From Deferribacter abyssi (GTDB lineage: Bacteria; Chrysiogenota; Deferribacteres; Deferribacterales; Deferribacteraceae), in the NCBI RefSeq assembly GCF_049472655.1, contig NZ_JAQNCS010000009.1, positions 44,110-108,109 on the forward strand: a DNA stretch of 64,000 nucleotides, written 5' to 3'. A model generated the notes under the pieces. It was not told the DNA's origin. It saw only the letters and a program-made list of their open reading frames with translations, and ran no database searches. The position numbers and the translations under genes were made by a program. Position 1 is the stretch's first letter. Each line of letters begins with the position of its first letter. This document shows positions 42,307 to 51,188 of this stretch, one piece after another.

Positions 42307-43464
42307 TTATTTATTTGCGCTTATGCGCTGCAGCTTCATAAAATAGTAAAGTTTGGCCAACATCGTGGCAAAAGTCCAACCGCACATCCTTTTTTCTGCA
42401 AGGTATTTCTTCAAGGTTTCCTCTTTTAAGCCGTCATAATATTCAAAAGGTGCGGCTGAACACGTTGGACAAAAGCTGATAAACGGGCATTCTTCACACT
42501 CCCCGGGCCATAAATTCGGCTGTTTCTTTATCAATTCCGGTAATATGGTTTCATACCTTTTTATCCTTGCCTGCTGAAGTTCTCCAATTTCCATCCCTTC
42601 CTTTTTCATCGTGCAAAATCTGTTGCACCCGTAAACCTTGCCGTCAAATCCAAGACAGGTCATGTGTATTACAGAACCGCAATAATTCCTTTTCTCCTTT
42701 TGTTTATTTCTAAATGCAATTAACGGATTAAACGGCTCATCGTTTGACTTCCCAGTTATCTGGTAAACAAACACCTTACCTAAAAGATTGTTTTTCTCCA
42801 GATAATCAACAATATTCATCATCTTTAATGCAAGCTTCTGCGCCATCAGGTATGGCACAAAGTCCTCATACACAATATTTGCAGCAATAAATTTAAAGCC
42901 CAAATTGATTAAATTTATTACCGCTTTGTCGTAATACTCTATTGTCTCCAACGTGAAAGTTGCCTTGACTCCCACAAATTTCAAATTCTTAAAAACCCAA
43001 TCCAAACTTCTTACTATATCATCATAAGAGCCTTTTCCTGTATTGGCATAAACCCTGTATTTATCGTGTATTTCCTTTAGACCGTCAATTGAGATACCGA
43101 TATCAATAAAATCCCTGTACTTTAACAATAACTTTCTAACTTTCTCATCTTCAAAACGTGTGCCATTCGTTGATATTGCAAACATAATTGGTCTGTTATA
43201 TTGTTTTGCCAAATCAAGTGCATATGCAAACGTCTCATCAAGCAGTTCTGGATGCAATAAAGGCTCACCACCTATAACCTCAATTACTGCCGTTGCTTTT
43301 ACTTCTTTATCCTCTTCAAATTTGGCTTTTAGAAAATCTTTGATAAACTCTATCTTATTAACCTTCCCGTCTTTTTGATGCTCGTAACAGTATGCACAGT
43401 CCAAATTGCAGGTCAGATTGGTTAAAATCTGATATGTTTTTGGTACTTCATTATAATCAGTCAT
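42307..43464 (-). CDS. Radical SAM/SPASM-type enzyme, putative peptide maturase
   Basis: 385 residues from ATG 43464, just after AGGAG located in the end of the previous gene; an in-frame ATG seven codons earlier has no ribosome site. The SAM-cluster cysteines are 19, 23 and 26 (CNLDCAYC), with the glycine motif VIGGEPL. The C-terminal part has a SPASM-like set: CGSVIHMTCLGFDGKVYGCN in parts, then CEECPFISFCPTC and a final Cys in RMCGW, enough for auxiliary [4Fe-4S] clusters. Enzymes of this build install thioether or carbon cross-links in RiPP peptides. It lies four bases after another radical-SAM gene, downstream of a Cys-repeat tail fibre. Confidence 0.85.
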   Translation of the reverse strand: MTDYNEVPKTYQILTNLTCNLDCAYCYEHQKDGKVNKIEFIKDFLKAKFEEDKEVKATAVIEVIGGEPLLHPELLDETFAYALDLAKQYNRPIMFAISTNGTRFEDEKVRKLLLKYRDFIDIGISIDGLKEIHDKYRVYANTGKGSYDDIVRSLDWVFKNLKFVGVKATFTLETIEYYDKAVINLINLGFKFIAANIVYEDFVPYLMAQKLALKMMNIVDYLEKNNLLGKVFVYQITGKSNDEPFNPLIAFRNKQKEKRNYCGSVIHMTCLGFDGKVYGCNRFCTMKKEGMEIGELQQARIKRYETILPELIKKQPNLWPGECEECPFISFCPTCSAAPFEYYDGLKEETLKKYLAEKRMCGWTFATMLAKLYYFMKLQRISANK

Positions 43465-43468
43465 CACA

Positions 43469-44260
43469 CTATCTCCTGATTTCATTGATTAGCTTTAACA
43501 GAATATCGTAATTATCACGTCCCATTAAAGATGATATGAGTGCACAGCCTTTGTGATCCGCTTCCACATCAAACCTTTCATCATATCTCTCCAGAGTTCC
43601 ATCAATATACAAAACGTAATTATCCGAGCATTCGCAGTTTTCATATGGAAAATTTATAAAAGAAACATGCTCAAATAATCTCTTGTCAAACTGCTTAATC
43701 TTATCTATCTGCTCAATAAAATTAAACATCTCAATTGCCCCAATATCCTCTGCATTCAAAGAAAAATAATCAAAACCGATTTCCAGCCTACATCCAAAAG
43801 TTTTTAGCAATGCAATGGATGAATTTGCAAAATAATGCCTGATATCAACAATCTGCCTGATAGAAAGATTTTTAATATTCCTTAATAACTTCAAACCATC
43901 AGGATTGGTTTTCAAAAGATTTTTTAAATTCTTTTCTCCGGATTCGATACCGTTTAGCGAAACCCTCACATGGATATCATTATCATTGCAGGTTCTGACA
44001 AATTCTTCGTCCACAAAGTGGCCATTTGTCAAAACCTGAATTGGCGCAACCCCCTTCAATTCATTTATAAAATAATAAAGTTTATCTTTGACCAGTAACG
44101 GCTCACCGCCAGAAAGCTGTATATTTGCAATAGGCTTAACTTTATGCAGCGCCTTGATAACAGGCAATGTATCAATTTCTTTTCTCTTTGGGTCATTTCT
44201 TCTGTTGCAAAAGCTGCAGTTCAAATTGCAATCATCAGTCAAATGAACAAGTAATTTCAT
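43469..44260 (-). CDS. Radical SAM enzyme, second copy in the fibre operon
   Basis: 263 residues. The SAM-cluster cysteines are 11, 15 and 18 (CNLNCSFC) and the SAM glycine motif is LSGGEPL at about 49-55. The C-terminus is short and carries only a few cysteines (ENCECSDN, KGCALISS), so at most a partial auxiliary site. It is different in sequence from the next enzyme and could act on the same substrate or as a partner. It lies 41 bases after an unknown gene and is part of the phage late transcript by position. Confidence 0.85.
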   Translation of the reverse strand: MKLLVHLTDDCNLNCSFCNRRNDPKRKEIDTLPVIKALHKVKPIANIQLSGGEPLLVKDKLYYFINELKGVAPIQVLTNGHFVDEEFVRTCNDNDIHVRVSLNGIESGEKNLKNLLKTNPDGLKLLRNIKNLSIRQIVDIRHYFANSSIALLKTFGCRLEIGFDYFSLNAEDIGAIEMFNFIEQIDKIKQFDKRLFEHVSFINFPYENCECSDNYVLYIDGTLERYDERFDVEADHKGCALISSLMGRDNYDILLKLINEIRR

Positions 44261-44301
44261 ACCCTCTCCCTCTCCTTTGTGTAATCTAAAAACTAACCAA
44301 A

Positions 44302-45054
44302 TTAATCAGTCTTATACCACGCCAGCAAATCGTTGATTTTCTGCTCCCTCTGATTGATTCTCATCAGAGAATCATTATCTATCAGTCTTTCCAAAAAGGC
44401 TGACAAAACAGATTCTTCTTCTAAAGATAGCAGGTTATTTGCTTTTAATTTCTGCAGAATAAAAGACAAAACTCGACTGTAATCGGCAAACTTAGACTGC
44501 ACGTTACCGTTATACTTATAAACCTCATTGTACATGTAGGCTCTTTTAAAATTGCGCCACGCATTGGTATCTGAAAGCTTTTCATATACATTATTTTCCA
44601 GTGAAAAAGTGTATCTCCAGCTGTTTTTAATAACATCCCCTAATGTCGTCTCATCCGTAATTAAAACCTCATAATATGAAGTATCATCAGGATTTGTAGG
44701 AGATATTTTAAAAAGAAATGGTAGCCAGGGCAGCAATTCAAAATTCCCGGATAACTGACACCATACTTTACTGTCGGTACCAACAGGTTGATTTAAGAAT
44801 TTTTCATCAATGCCCAGATTAACAAAATATTTGTCCACAAAAATGCCATTTACAAAAATTCCGGAAGTGTCCCCAAACTCCACAATGTTGCTGTCATTTT
44901 TAATATTCTCCTCGATACTTTTTGCTAAAATAAATTGAGGAGCTATTATACATTTTACAACTGCATCCGGATTTTGATAAAAATAATCGAAATTATCCCC
45001 TATTGCCATTATAGGAAAATTAGTTTCTAAAATATTAAAATACTGCTTTAACAT
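44302..45054 (-). CDS. Unknown 250-residue protein between fibre and radical-SAM genes
   Basis: Not recognised. It has no signal peptide or membrane helix, few cysteines (near 35 and 99), aromatic-rich strands in the first 150 residues (CQLSGNFELLPWLPFLF) and helices in the last 100, ending in REQKINDLLAWYKTD. The ribosome site AGGAGGGGG is strong. Its position right after the tail fibre gene is where fibre chaperones often sit, and before the radical-SAM genes, so it could be a fibre assembly factor or a substrate-delivery protein. Both are guesses. Confidence 0.75.
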   Translation of the reverse strand: MLKQYFNILETNFPIMAIGDNFDYFYQNPDAVVKCIIAPQFILAKSIEENIKNDSNIVEFGDTSGIFVNGIFVDKYFVNLGIDEKFLNQPVGTDSKVWCQLSGNFELLPWLPFLFKISPTNPDDTSYYEVLITDETTLGDVIKNSWRYTFSLENNVYEKLSDTNAWRNFKRAYMYNEVYKYNGNVQSKFADYSRVLSFILQKLKANNLLSLEEESVLSAFLERLIDNDSLMRINQREQKINDLLAWYKTD

Positions 45055-45066
45055 ATCCCCCTCCTT

Positions 45067-45975
45067 TTATGCTCCACTACAACCATCACAACCACCACTA
45101 CAACTACCGGTACAAGAAGTACACCCGGTACATGTACCACTGCATGTTCCGGAGCATCCTGTACAACTTCCCGTACAAGTCCCGGAACAGCTGGTACAGC
45201 TGGTACAACCGCCCGTGCAAGTACCTGTGCAACTGGTACAACCGCCTGTGCATGTTCCAGTACATCCAGTACAGGTTCCTGTGCAGGTTCCGGAGCAGCT
45301 GGTACAGCTACCTGTGCAACCGCCGACACAACTGCCTGTGCAAGAACTTGAACATGTCCAGGAACAATCAGAACAGCGGTAATAACTGCCAGCTTGTCCA
45401 CCAAGCTGATCGGCATTAGTGGCTTTATCAACTTTTACCGGGTCGGTAGTCTGTACACCATTCTTATAAACTTTTAAGACGTAATCTGTTCCATCTTTAT
45501 AGGTTTGAATACACTCATCAACATCCTGGTTATTCACATATATTCTATCCACACCTGGTCTAACAGAAGACAATTTCTTTACAAATAATTGTTCAACCTC
45601 AGTTTCCGTGAAATATCTGTCATCATGAGTATGCGTTTTATCGCTTTTATCCGATAATAAGTTATTAATCTCCGTTTCCGTGTAATACCTATCATCATGA
45701 ATATGCCCTACATCACTTTTACCGGCTAAAAAGCTGTCAACCTCACTCTCAGTATAATATCTCGCATCATGATTATGTATTTCACTATCAGAGATCCATA
45801 ATGTGCCATCAAAAGTGTACCATGCCCCATTAATAAAAGCTCTCTGCCCTTTAACCGGATTAGCAGGAAAACTCGTTCCTTCAAATCCACTACGCAGCGT
45901 TTCAAAATTATTATTAATTAAAGCCCGGCTATCTTTAACTTTATCACCACCAGCAATAAGAACATATTGTTGCAT
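45067..45975 (-). CDS. Tail fibre protein with C-terminal Cys-repeat domain
   Basis: 302 residues. Residues about 1-66 form a head with a strand-rich motif (NGAWYTFDGTLWISD). Residues 67-138 hold three 24-residue fibre repeats of the HxHDxRYYTExE type. Residues 139-200 end in the fibre-like NADQLGGQAGSYY. Residues 201-302 are a block with 28 cysteines every three or four positions, otherwise only Thr, Ser, Gly and a few others. No transport or secretion signal is visible. Two radical-SAM genes follow. I infer a distal fibre whose tip is cross-linked by disulfides, metal or thioether bonds. Confidence 0.85.
   Translation of the reverse strand: MQQYVLIAGGDKVKDSRALINNNFETLRSGFEGTSFPANPVKGQRAFINGAWYTFDGTLWISDSEIHNHDARYYTESEVDSFLAGKSDVGHIHDDRYYTETEINNLLSDKSDKTHTHDDRYFTETEVEQLFVKKLSSVRPGVDRIYVNNQDVDECIQTYKDGTDYVLKVYKNGVQTTDPVKVDKATNADQLGGQAGSYYRCSDCSWTCSSSCTGSCVGGCTGSCTSCSGTCTGTCTGCTGTCTGGCTSCTGTCTGGCTSCTSCSGTCTGSCTGCSGTCSGTCTGCTSCTGSCSGGCDGCSGA
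45070..45375 (-). repeat. Cys-rich repeat block of the tail fibre (102 codons)
   Basis: Coding repeat for residues 201-302 of the fibre. Units are C-x-x or C-x-x-x, such as CTG, CTS, CTGT and CSGT, and an 11-residue combination (CTGCTGTCTGG, then CTSCTGTCTGG) appears twice in a row. 28 Cys in 102 residues gives an average spacing of 3.64. The DNA is itself internally repetitive, so unit number may vary by slippage or recombination. Confidence 0.9.
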
Positions 45976-45984
45976 ATCCCCCTC

Positions 45985-46935
45985 CTAATAACCGTGTGCT
46001 TGCCAGTTTATCTGGCCGGCAGCGGTAGTGCCGTCAGCCTTTTTTAATTGCACATCAAAATATTCCTTTGTAGTCGCAATAATCTCAGGAACAATAAAAT
46101 CAGAGCTGACAAACGATGTAATCACAACTACAGGTTCAGCATGAAACTTTTTATTAAAAAATACCCTTGTAACTCCACTAATATTTGCACTGCCTCTATC
46201 AATAATATCCTTCACATCCACAGTAACCACATGCTTTGGAATTTGAATATGGGTAACTGTATCCGGATCATAGTTCTCCAGAACAAAACGGATAATAGCC
46301 TCTCTAAAGCTGTATTCACCTTCCTGAAACCGTATCCAATCAGAAAAACCAAAAGCTGATGATTTATTCACCATCAGTTCGAAATTTTCATCTTCAAGTG
46401 TTCTGTTTTTTATTGCCAGATCAGCAACAACACCATCAGCAAAAGGCAAAATAAGCAGATCAACAAAACCTACACTCTCCGCACAATTCTTTGCCAACCG
46501 TTTTATAACAGACTCAGCAATAGATATCGTTTCATAATAATGGCGTTTAAAGTCGGTAGGATCATCTTCCGCTTCCTGCATATTTAAATTTTCAAAACTA
46601 AAAAGCACAATATTTTTGGTTATGGACTCATTAAAGCCAATCAGCTCCGAACAATTCTTTGCCAAATCCTTCGCAGCAGATTCCATAAATTTAACAGTCT
46701 CGGAAATATCCCTGAAAATGATAAATTCCCTGTCAAACCCTTCATTAACCGCAAGCTGTTCACTAACAGCCTTTACGGCACTTTTTACCGGCAAATCTTC
46801 ATTTATAGCGGCAGATTCATCCACCGTCTGCAGATACTCAGTATAAACAGCACCGTCCCAGGTGACATCAGTATTATCCCAATCGGAAGCCGTGCCATCC
46901 CAGGTTAAATCTCTAATATTAGCAGTTAATCCCAT
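45985..46935 (-). CDS. Tail fibre/appendage protein with H-type lectin-like C-terminus
   Basis: 316 residues. The N-terminus has the Trp-Asp pattern DLTWDGTASDWDNTDVTWDG, also weakly seen near the end of the gpJ-like protein. The middle holds helical repeats (KDLAKNCSELIGFNESI and KRLAKNCAESVGFVDLL). The last 85 residues, with VFFNKKFHAEPVVVITSF and INWQAHGY, resemble the H-type lectin (discoidin II) fold, which binds sugars. It is eight bases after the previous tail gene. A host-recognition role is inferred. Confidence 0.7.
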   Translation of the reverse strand: MGLTANIRDLTWDGTASDWDNTDVTWDGAVYTEYLQTVDESAAINEDLPVKSAVKAVSEQLAVNEGFDREFIIFRDISETVKFMESAAKDLAKNCSELIGFNESITKNIVLFSFENLNMQEAEDDPTDFKRHYYETISIAESVIKRLAKNCAESVGFVDLLILPFADGVVADLAIKNRTLEDENFELMVNKSSAFGFSDWIRFQEGEYSFREAIIRFVLENYDPDTVTHIQIPKHVVTVDVKDIIDRGSANISGVTRVFFNKKFHAEPVVVITSFVSSDFIVPEIIATTKEYFDVQLKKADGTTAAGQINWQAHGY

Positions 46936-46942
46936 GGCTCAC

Positions 46943-47386
46943 CTATGAAAGGGTAAAAGTGAAAGTAACAGTTAGCATGTCATTAGTTTCCTTGTTGATA
47001 ACCGGAAACGTTACCCTATCCAGAAAAATCCCGCCTGTAGCAGCATTAACAACTCCAGCTTCTACCAGAGCTCCGGTTGCCTCTCCCGCATCAAAAGTTG
47101 CAGTCAAAGTAAAAGACTTAGTCCCGGCTGTATGGCCATATGTAGCGGCTTTTCTCGCTATCTCATTAACAAGTCCGGTCTGAGCAGGATCCACAGCTGT
47201 CGAATCTGTCCCCACAGCGATATAACCCATAGGAGCAGGCTGCGTTGATTTTGCAATTGCATCACAGATAAAATCAAAACCAACAGATAATATCAAATTA
47301 TCACTCATAATCACTTCTTTCCTGCCATCCTGCTTCACCAAGACAGCACTCATAAAGCCTTTTACTTTCAACGACTCTTTAATCAT
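46943..47386 (-). CDS. Phage tail-tip associated protein
   Basis: 147 residues, beta-rich, with no Cys besides one near residue 42. The segment AVGTDSTAVDPAQTGLVNEI is a common pattern in phage base proteins, followed by strands with KSFTLTATFDAGEATGALVEAG and NDMLTVTFTFTLS. It lies between the gpJ-like tip protein and the lectin-like fibre gene. Probably a structural part of the tip or fibre attachment. Confidence 0.7.
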   Translation of the reverse strand: MIKESLKVKGFMSAVLVKQDGRKEVIMSDNLILSVGFDFICDAIAKSTQPAPMGYIAVGTDSTAVDPAQTGLVNEIARKAATYGHTAGTKSFTLTATFDAGEATGALVEAGVVNAATGGIFLDRVTFPVINKETNDMLTVTFTFTLS

Positions 47387-47399
47387 CCCTCTCCTCCTT

Positions 47400-50300
47400 T
47401 CAATTTACCGAAATTGTGATAGGCTTTATAAAATTTAATATGCCTCTGTTTACCGCATATTCTTTTGTGCTGACATTGCCCGTAAAAAACAGAAACTCAC
47501 TTGAATTAACCATATTGGAAAAACCTATTAACAGTTTATCATTTTCCGAAATCTGCAATCTATTCTCAATAAAATCCACCCCGTCAAACAGCCACAATCT
47601 GCCATCCTGCAGCAATACCACGCTCAATTTATTCCCGCTTCCAATAAACTCACATATAACCCCATTGTGAGTCAAAAAGAGCACTTTAAACCTGAATAAA
47701 ATCCCGTATATATCCGGAACCTGCACACTGTAGTCCAGAACCGATTTGAAATCTTTTTTCACCCCGTGATGAAAAGTGCAAAACTCATAAGTAACATTTG
47801 CCTCATTACTGACAGCTACCGTCCCATTATCCAAAAGCGGAGCTGTAGAATTTGAAAGCCTCACTATATTCACATAATCATCTGACAGCCCCGTGAACAA
47901 AGAAATTTCATGTCTGTAATCAATATTGCCCACATCAACCAGGCTTTCATAAACTTCTAACGCCTCATCCCATATCACATCCATCTCATCCCATGTTTTC
48001 TCATTCCCTATTTCACCTTTTACGGCATAATCTATAAGAATCTTGGCAGTAGCCTGCTCTAACAAATCAATATAACCGGTTATATACTGTCCTTTTCCAG
48101 CTCCCTGCTGCAGCTCCAGATCCCCTTCCACATTGACAAAGAAATTTTCCTTATCGCCGTCCCATCCGTCAGCTCTGTCATCTTTTGTATAAATCAGGTT
48201 TCCGGATTCAAAAGAATTAACATATAAAGAATACCTTGCTGGATTCTCAGAATAAACTCCGTTGATATTCACCGCCTTAATGTAAAAATCTATCCAGCCG
48301 TTTGTTGTCGCAAACACGGAAGCCTTTGACAGCTTTGTGGTTATCAGGCGTTTGCCAAGGGCCCAGTCTCCCTGCCTGATTTCATAATATTTAACCGGAG
48401 TATTGGTAACATCATCCCATTCAAAAATAATCTGATCACCATTTTGAACCGCAACAAAATTGCTGATATCATCAGGCACGGCCACCTGACCTGTGGGAAC
48501 AATATCAAACTTCAATTTATACTGGCTTTTTTCAATATCATTGGTAACACCATAAATTGTGTAAGGTTTCACAAGAATGTAATGCCTGATACCTATTTCC
48601 ACGTTTCTAAGCTCAAAAAAACCACCCCTGCAAAACCCCACTACCTCCCAGTTTGCACCATCCGTGCTGTGAAGTATCTCGTATCTGTCAATTCTCGATA
48701 AGCTGTTTTCAGGCATTTTTACGGTAGCAAAATCAACAATAATACTTGAAACTACCTGTTCGTTAATCAATTCCACCTTCTCTGTCAAAGTCACATCTAA
48801 AACATACGGCGGAATATCATAATAACTGACACTTACTCTCGGATTATCGGCAAGTTTAATAGGCTGTGGCTCATCAGCTGTCCCGTCCAATTCATAAGTT
48901 TCTGTCAGTCCCAACTGGCTGTATTTTGTTTCTTCGATTTCAATGCTGTCATCTTCGTTAAATATGCTTTCATTGTATTCCTCTGCATGAATTTCAACTG
49001 TTTTGTCTGTTTTTTTAGCAATTGATAATATCCTGTATGGCTTAGCTTCTTTATTAACTTCACCAAAAGCATACACATCGCCAGCCTGTGCGGTTGACTG
49101 CATATTAATCTTAATCTCATCTGTTTCAATTGTAGCCTCTGCTAAAACAGTGAATACTTCAAAAGTGTTATCAGATTTTCTTACCCTCAAAGTATATTGT
49201 TTACCCTGTTCAAGAGGGACTGTTCTATCGAGTATAACTCTATCGCTTAATACTTCTTTTATACGTCCACCATAGCCGTATTGCGTGGTATCATGTTGAA
49301 ATAAAATAACATCACCAGCTTCACAGATAACCGCATCAAGTCCTGCTTCAAATTTGATAAATTTTCTTATTGCTTTTGCTTTTTTTAGAGCAAAAATTGC
49401 CTCTCTTTTTGCCACACTCTTTTTCGTAATCCCGTAAAGCTGAATGGTTTTAGAATTAACAGGTTCATCCAGCCTGCTTTTATCAAATACGGTAATAATG
49501 GTTTGTTCATATTCATTATCCTCATCTAAAAACTGCACATCTACCTGGTTAGGAATGTCTTTAAGATTCACATAATTTTCTTCAAAACTGTCCGAAACAA
49601 TATTGCCCATTGAAAACAGCTGCACAGGAGAAGAAGGGCGCTCAATTACAACCTTAAACTTATTCCCCTGCCAGTAAGGCAAGGCCCTGCAGCTTGCACA
49701 AATTTTACCGATTAAATCTATAGCGTTAAACTCTTTATCAACTACAAGGTTAATTTCATAACGTTTCTCAGTCTTGGTTATATAACTACCGGTAGAAGGA
49801 TCATAAAAGCTGTAGCTAACCGATTCATCACACCAGTCTGCAAACTCTTTAAAACTTTCAATGTCAATCTGCCCCTCATCAAGCCCAAGGCCATAGCGCT
49901 TGTTTGTCAATAAATCATATAAGATATTAGCCGGATTGTTATTCCAGGAATAAAGACCTGTTCTGACATCTTTTATTTTCACGCCCTTCACGGTGGCCGT
50001 AATAGCCGGCATAAATCCGGAAAGCTTATCCGTGGCTTCTATTCTCAAGCCAAGAAGGGCTGTATTGATATAACCTATCTCTGTGTTCTGATACTCCGTA
50101 ACCGATTTAAAATAACTTACAGCATTTTTTCTCGTATCATTATCAAAATCCTCTGTTTTCCTGGTAATCCTGATATAATACTCATCTCTGCCAGGCAGAG
50201 TAAAATAAATATCATACTCCACCATAGATTTGGTAGCATTTGTAACAGTGTATTCCCCCAAGCTAACATAAGAAGCATCATCAATCCTTTTATACTCTAC

Positions 50301-51188
50301 CGAAAAAACACAGCTCAAATTTTTGATATTCCCATCATCATCAAGCTGAAACAAAGAGGAAAAAGCAATAGTTAATTTTACACTATCCACCCTGTTATTT
50401 GTTTTATAAACGTACGGGGAGTTGTATTTTAACTGCACTCCGGAAATATTATACTGTTTTGCAATCTTTGAAAAATTGGCAATAGGCTCCTGGATGGCCG
50501 TTCCTTTTCTAAAATCCCACGTAATCCCTTCAAAATTGGTAATAGGGTTTTTGTTGATAAAAATTTTATCATCCGACAAATCACCTTCTATCTCACCTTC
50601 CGATAAAGCCAGCAATACATTCAAATATTTTTTTTCCTGGATACCGTTAACCGTATCTCCGCTGGTAAAGGCCTCAATTACCACCCCGCCGACACGGTGC
50701 TTTCCGTACACAACAGGGACAACATTCCCCTCGCCGACAATGTTTTGAATACCGTCCCAGGAATACGTTTTTGAATTACTGAATCCGCTATAATCAGGCC
50801 TATCCGGCAAATTGGGAGCAAACAGCTTTTCCGCAACATATCCCACAACAGATCCAGCCAGCATCGAAATACCGGCTGTCATCAGATAAGGAGCCACTCC
50901 CTGCAGTCCAGGAACAAAACTCAAGCCTATCAAAGCACCGCCCGTAATTACGCCGAGAAGCCCTCCACCGCCTCCGCCTTTAATATCATTGATAAAAATA
51001 ACCTCATCATCTCTGGACGGGATATAATCCCAATTAACCCTGCCGCCGTTGACGGCAGGGATAAAATCATCCGGATTATAATCAGTTACAGACAAAAAAT
51101 AATCTTTTACTGTCTGATACTTGTAATCAACGTCAATTACCTTTACACTCTTTTTATCAAAAACATTCTCGACTAATTTAATCAGCAT
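47400..51188 (-). CDS. Tail tip protein: gpI-like plus gpJ-like fusion
   Basis: 1262 residues. The first 130 carry a ubiquitin-like start, a Gly-rich linker (KGGGGGGLLG) and a hydrophobic hairpin (about 85-120), as in lambda gpI; the rest matches gpJ-type tip attachment proteins (VPVVYGKHRVGGVV, ALSEGEIEG, the GLRIEATDKLSG segment, YGLGLDEGQIDI). Later parts have fibronectin-like domains near 780-1010. gpJ proteins form the central fibre and bind the host receptor. It overlaps the gpK-like gene by 11 bases. Confidence 0.9.
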   Translation of the reverse strand: MLIKLVENVFDKKSVKVIDVDYKYQTVKDYFLSVTDYNPDDFIPAVNGGRVNWDYIPSRDDEVIFINDIKGGGGGGLLGVITGGALIGLSFVPGLQGVAPYLMTAGISMLAGSVVGYVAEKLFAPNLPDRPDYSGFSNSKTYSWDGIQNIVGEGNVVPVVYGKHRVGGVVIEAFTSGDTVNGIQEKKYLNVLLALSEGEIEGDLSDDKIFINKNPITNFEGITWDFRKGTAIQEPIANFSKIAKQYNISGVQLKYNSPYVYKTNNRVDSVKLTIAFSSLFQLDDDGNIKNLSCVFSVEYKRIDDASYVSLGEYTVTNATKSMVEYDIYFTLPGRDEYYIRITRKTEDFDNDTRKNAVSYFKSVTEYQNTEIGYINTALLGLRIEATDKLSGFMPAITATVKGVKIKDVRTGLYSWNNNPANILYDLLTNKRYGLGLDEGQIDIESFKEFADWCDESVSYSFYDPSTGSYITKTEKRYEINLVVDKEFNAIDLIGKICASCRALPYWQGNKFKVVIERPSSPVQLFSMGNIVSDSFEENYVNLKDIPNQVDVQFLDEDNEYEQTIITVFDKSRLDEPVNSKTIQLYGITKKSVAKREAIFALKKAKAIRKFIKFEAGLDAVICEAGDVILFQHDTTQYGYGGRIKEVLSDRVILDRTVPLEQGKQYTLRVRKSDNTFEVFTVLAEATIETDEIKINMQSTAQAGDVYAFGEVNKEAKPYRILSIAKKTDKTVEIHAEEYNESIFNEDDSIEIEETKYSQLGLTETYELDGTADEPQPIKLADNPRVSVSYYDIPPYVLDVTLTEKVELINEQVVSSIIVDFATVKMPENSLSRIDRYEILHSTDGANWEVVGFCRGGFFELRNVEIGIRHYILVKPYTIYGVTNDIEKSQYKLKFDIVPTGQVAVPDDISNFVAVQNGDQIIFEWDDVTNTPVKYYEIRQGDWALGKRLITTKLSKASVFATTNGWIDFYIKAVNINGVYSENPARYSLYVNSFESGNLIYTKDDRADGWDGDKENFFVNVEGDLELQQGAGKGQYITGYIDLLEQATAKILIDYAVKGEIGNEKTWDEMDVIWDEALEVYESLVDVGNIDYRHEISLFTGLSDDYVNIVRLSNSTAPLLDNGTVAVSNEANVTYEFCTFHHGVKKDFKSVLDYSVQVPDIYGILFRFKVLFLTHNGVICEFIGSGNKLSVVLLQDGRLWLFDGVDFIENRLQISENDKLLIGFSNMVNSSEFLFFTGNVSTKEYAVNRGILNFIKPITISVN

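Noticed and set aside
45070..45375. Similarity of the TCT and CTG runs to insect antifreeze proteins
   Set aside because: Beetle antifreeze repeats are 12 residues with Cys every six; here Cys come every three or four. The likeness is compositional only.
45069..45419. Plus-strand frame across the Cys-repeat block, Tyr/Cys/Asn-rich
   Set aside because: It is the shadow of the repetitive fibre gene; its composition is an artefact of the reverse complement and it has no ribosome site.
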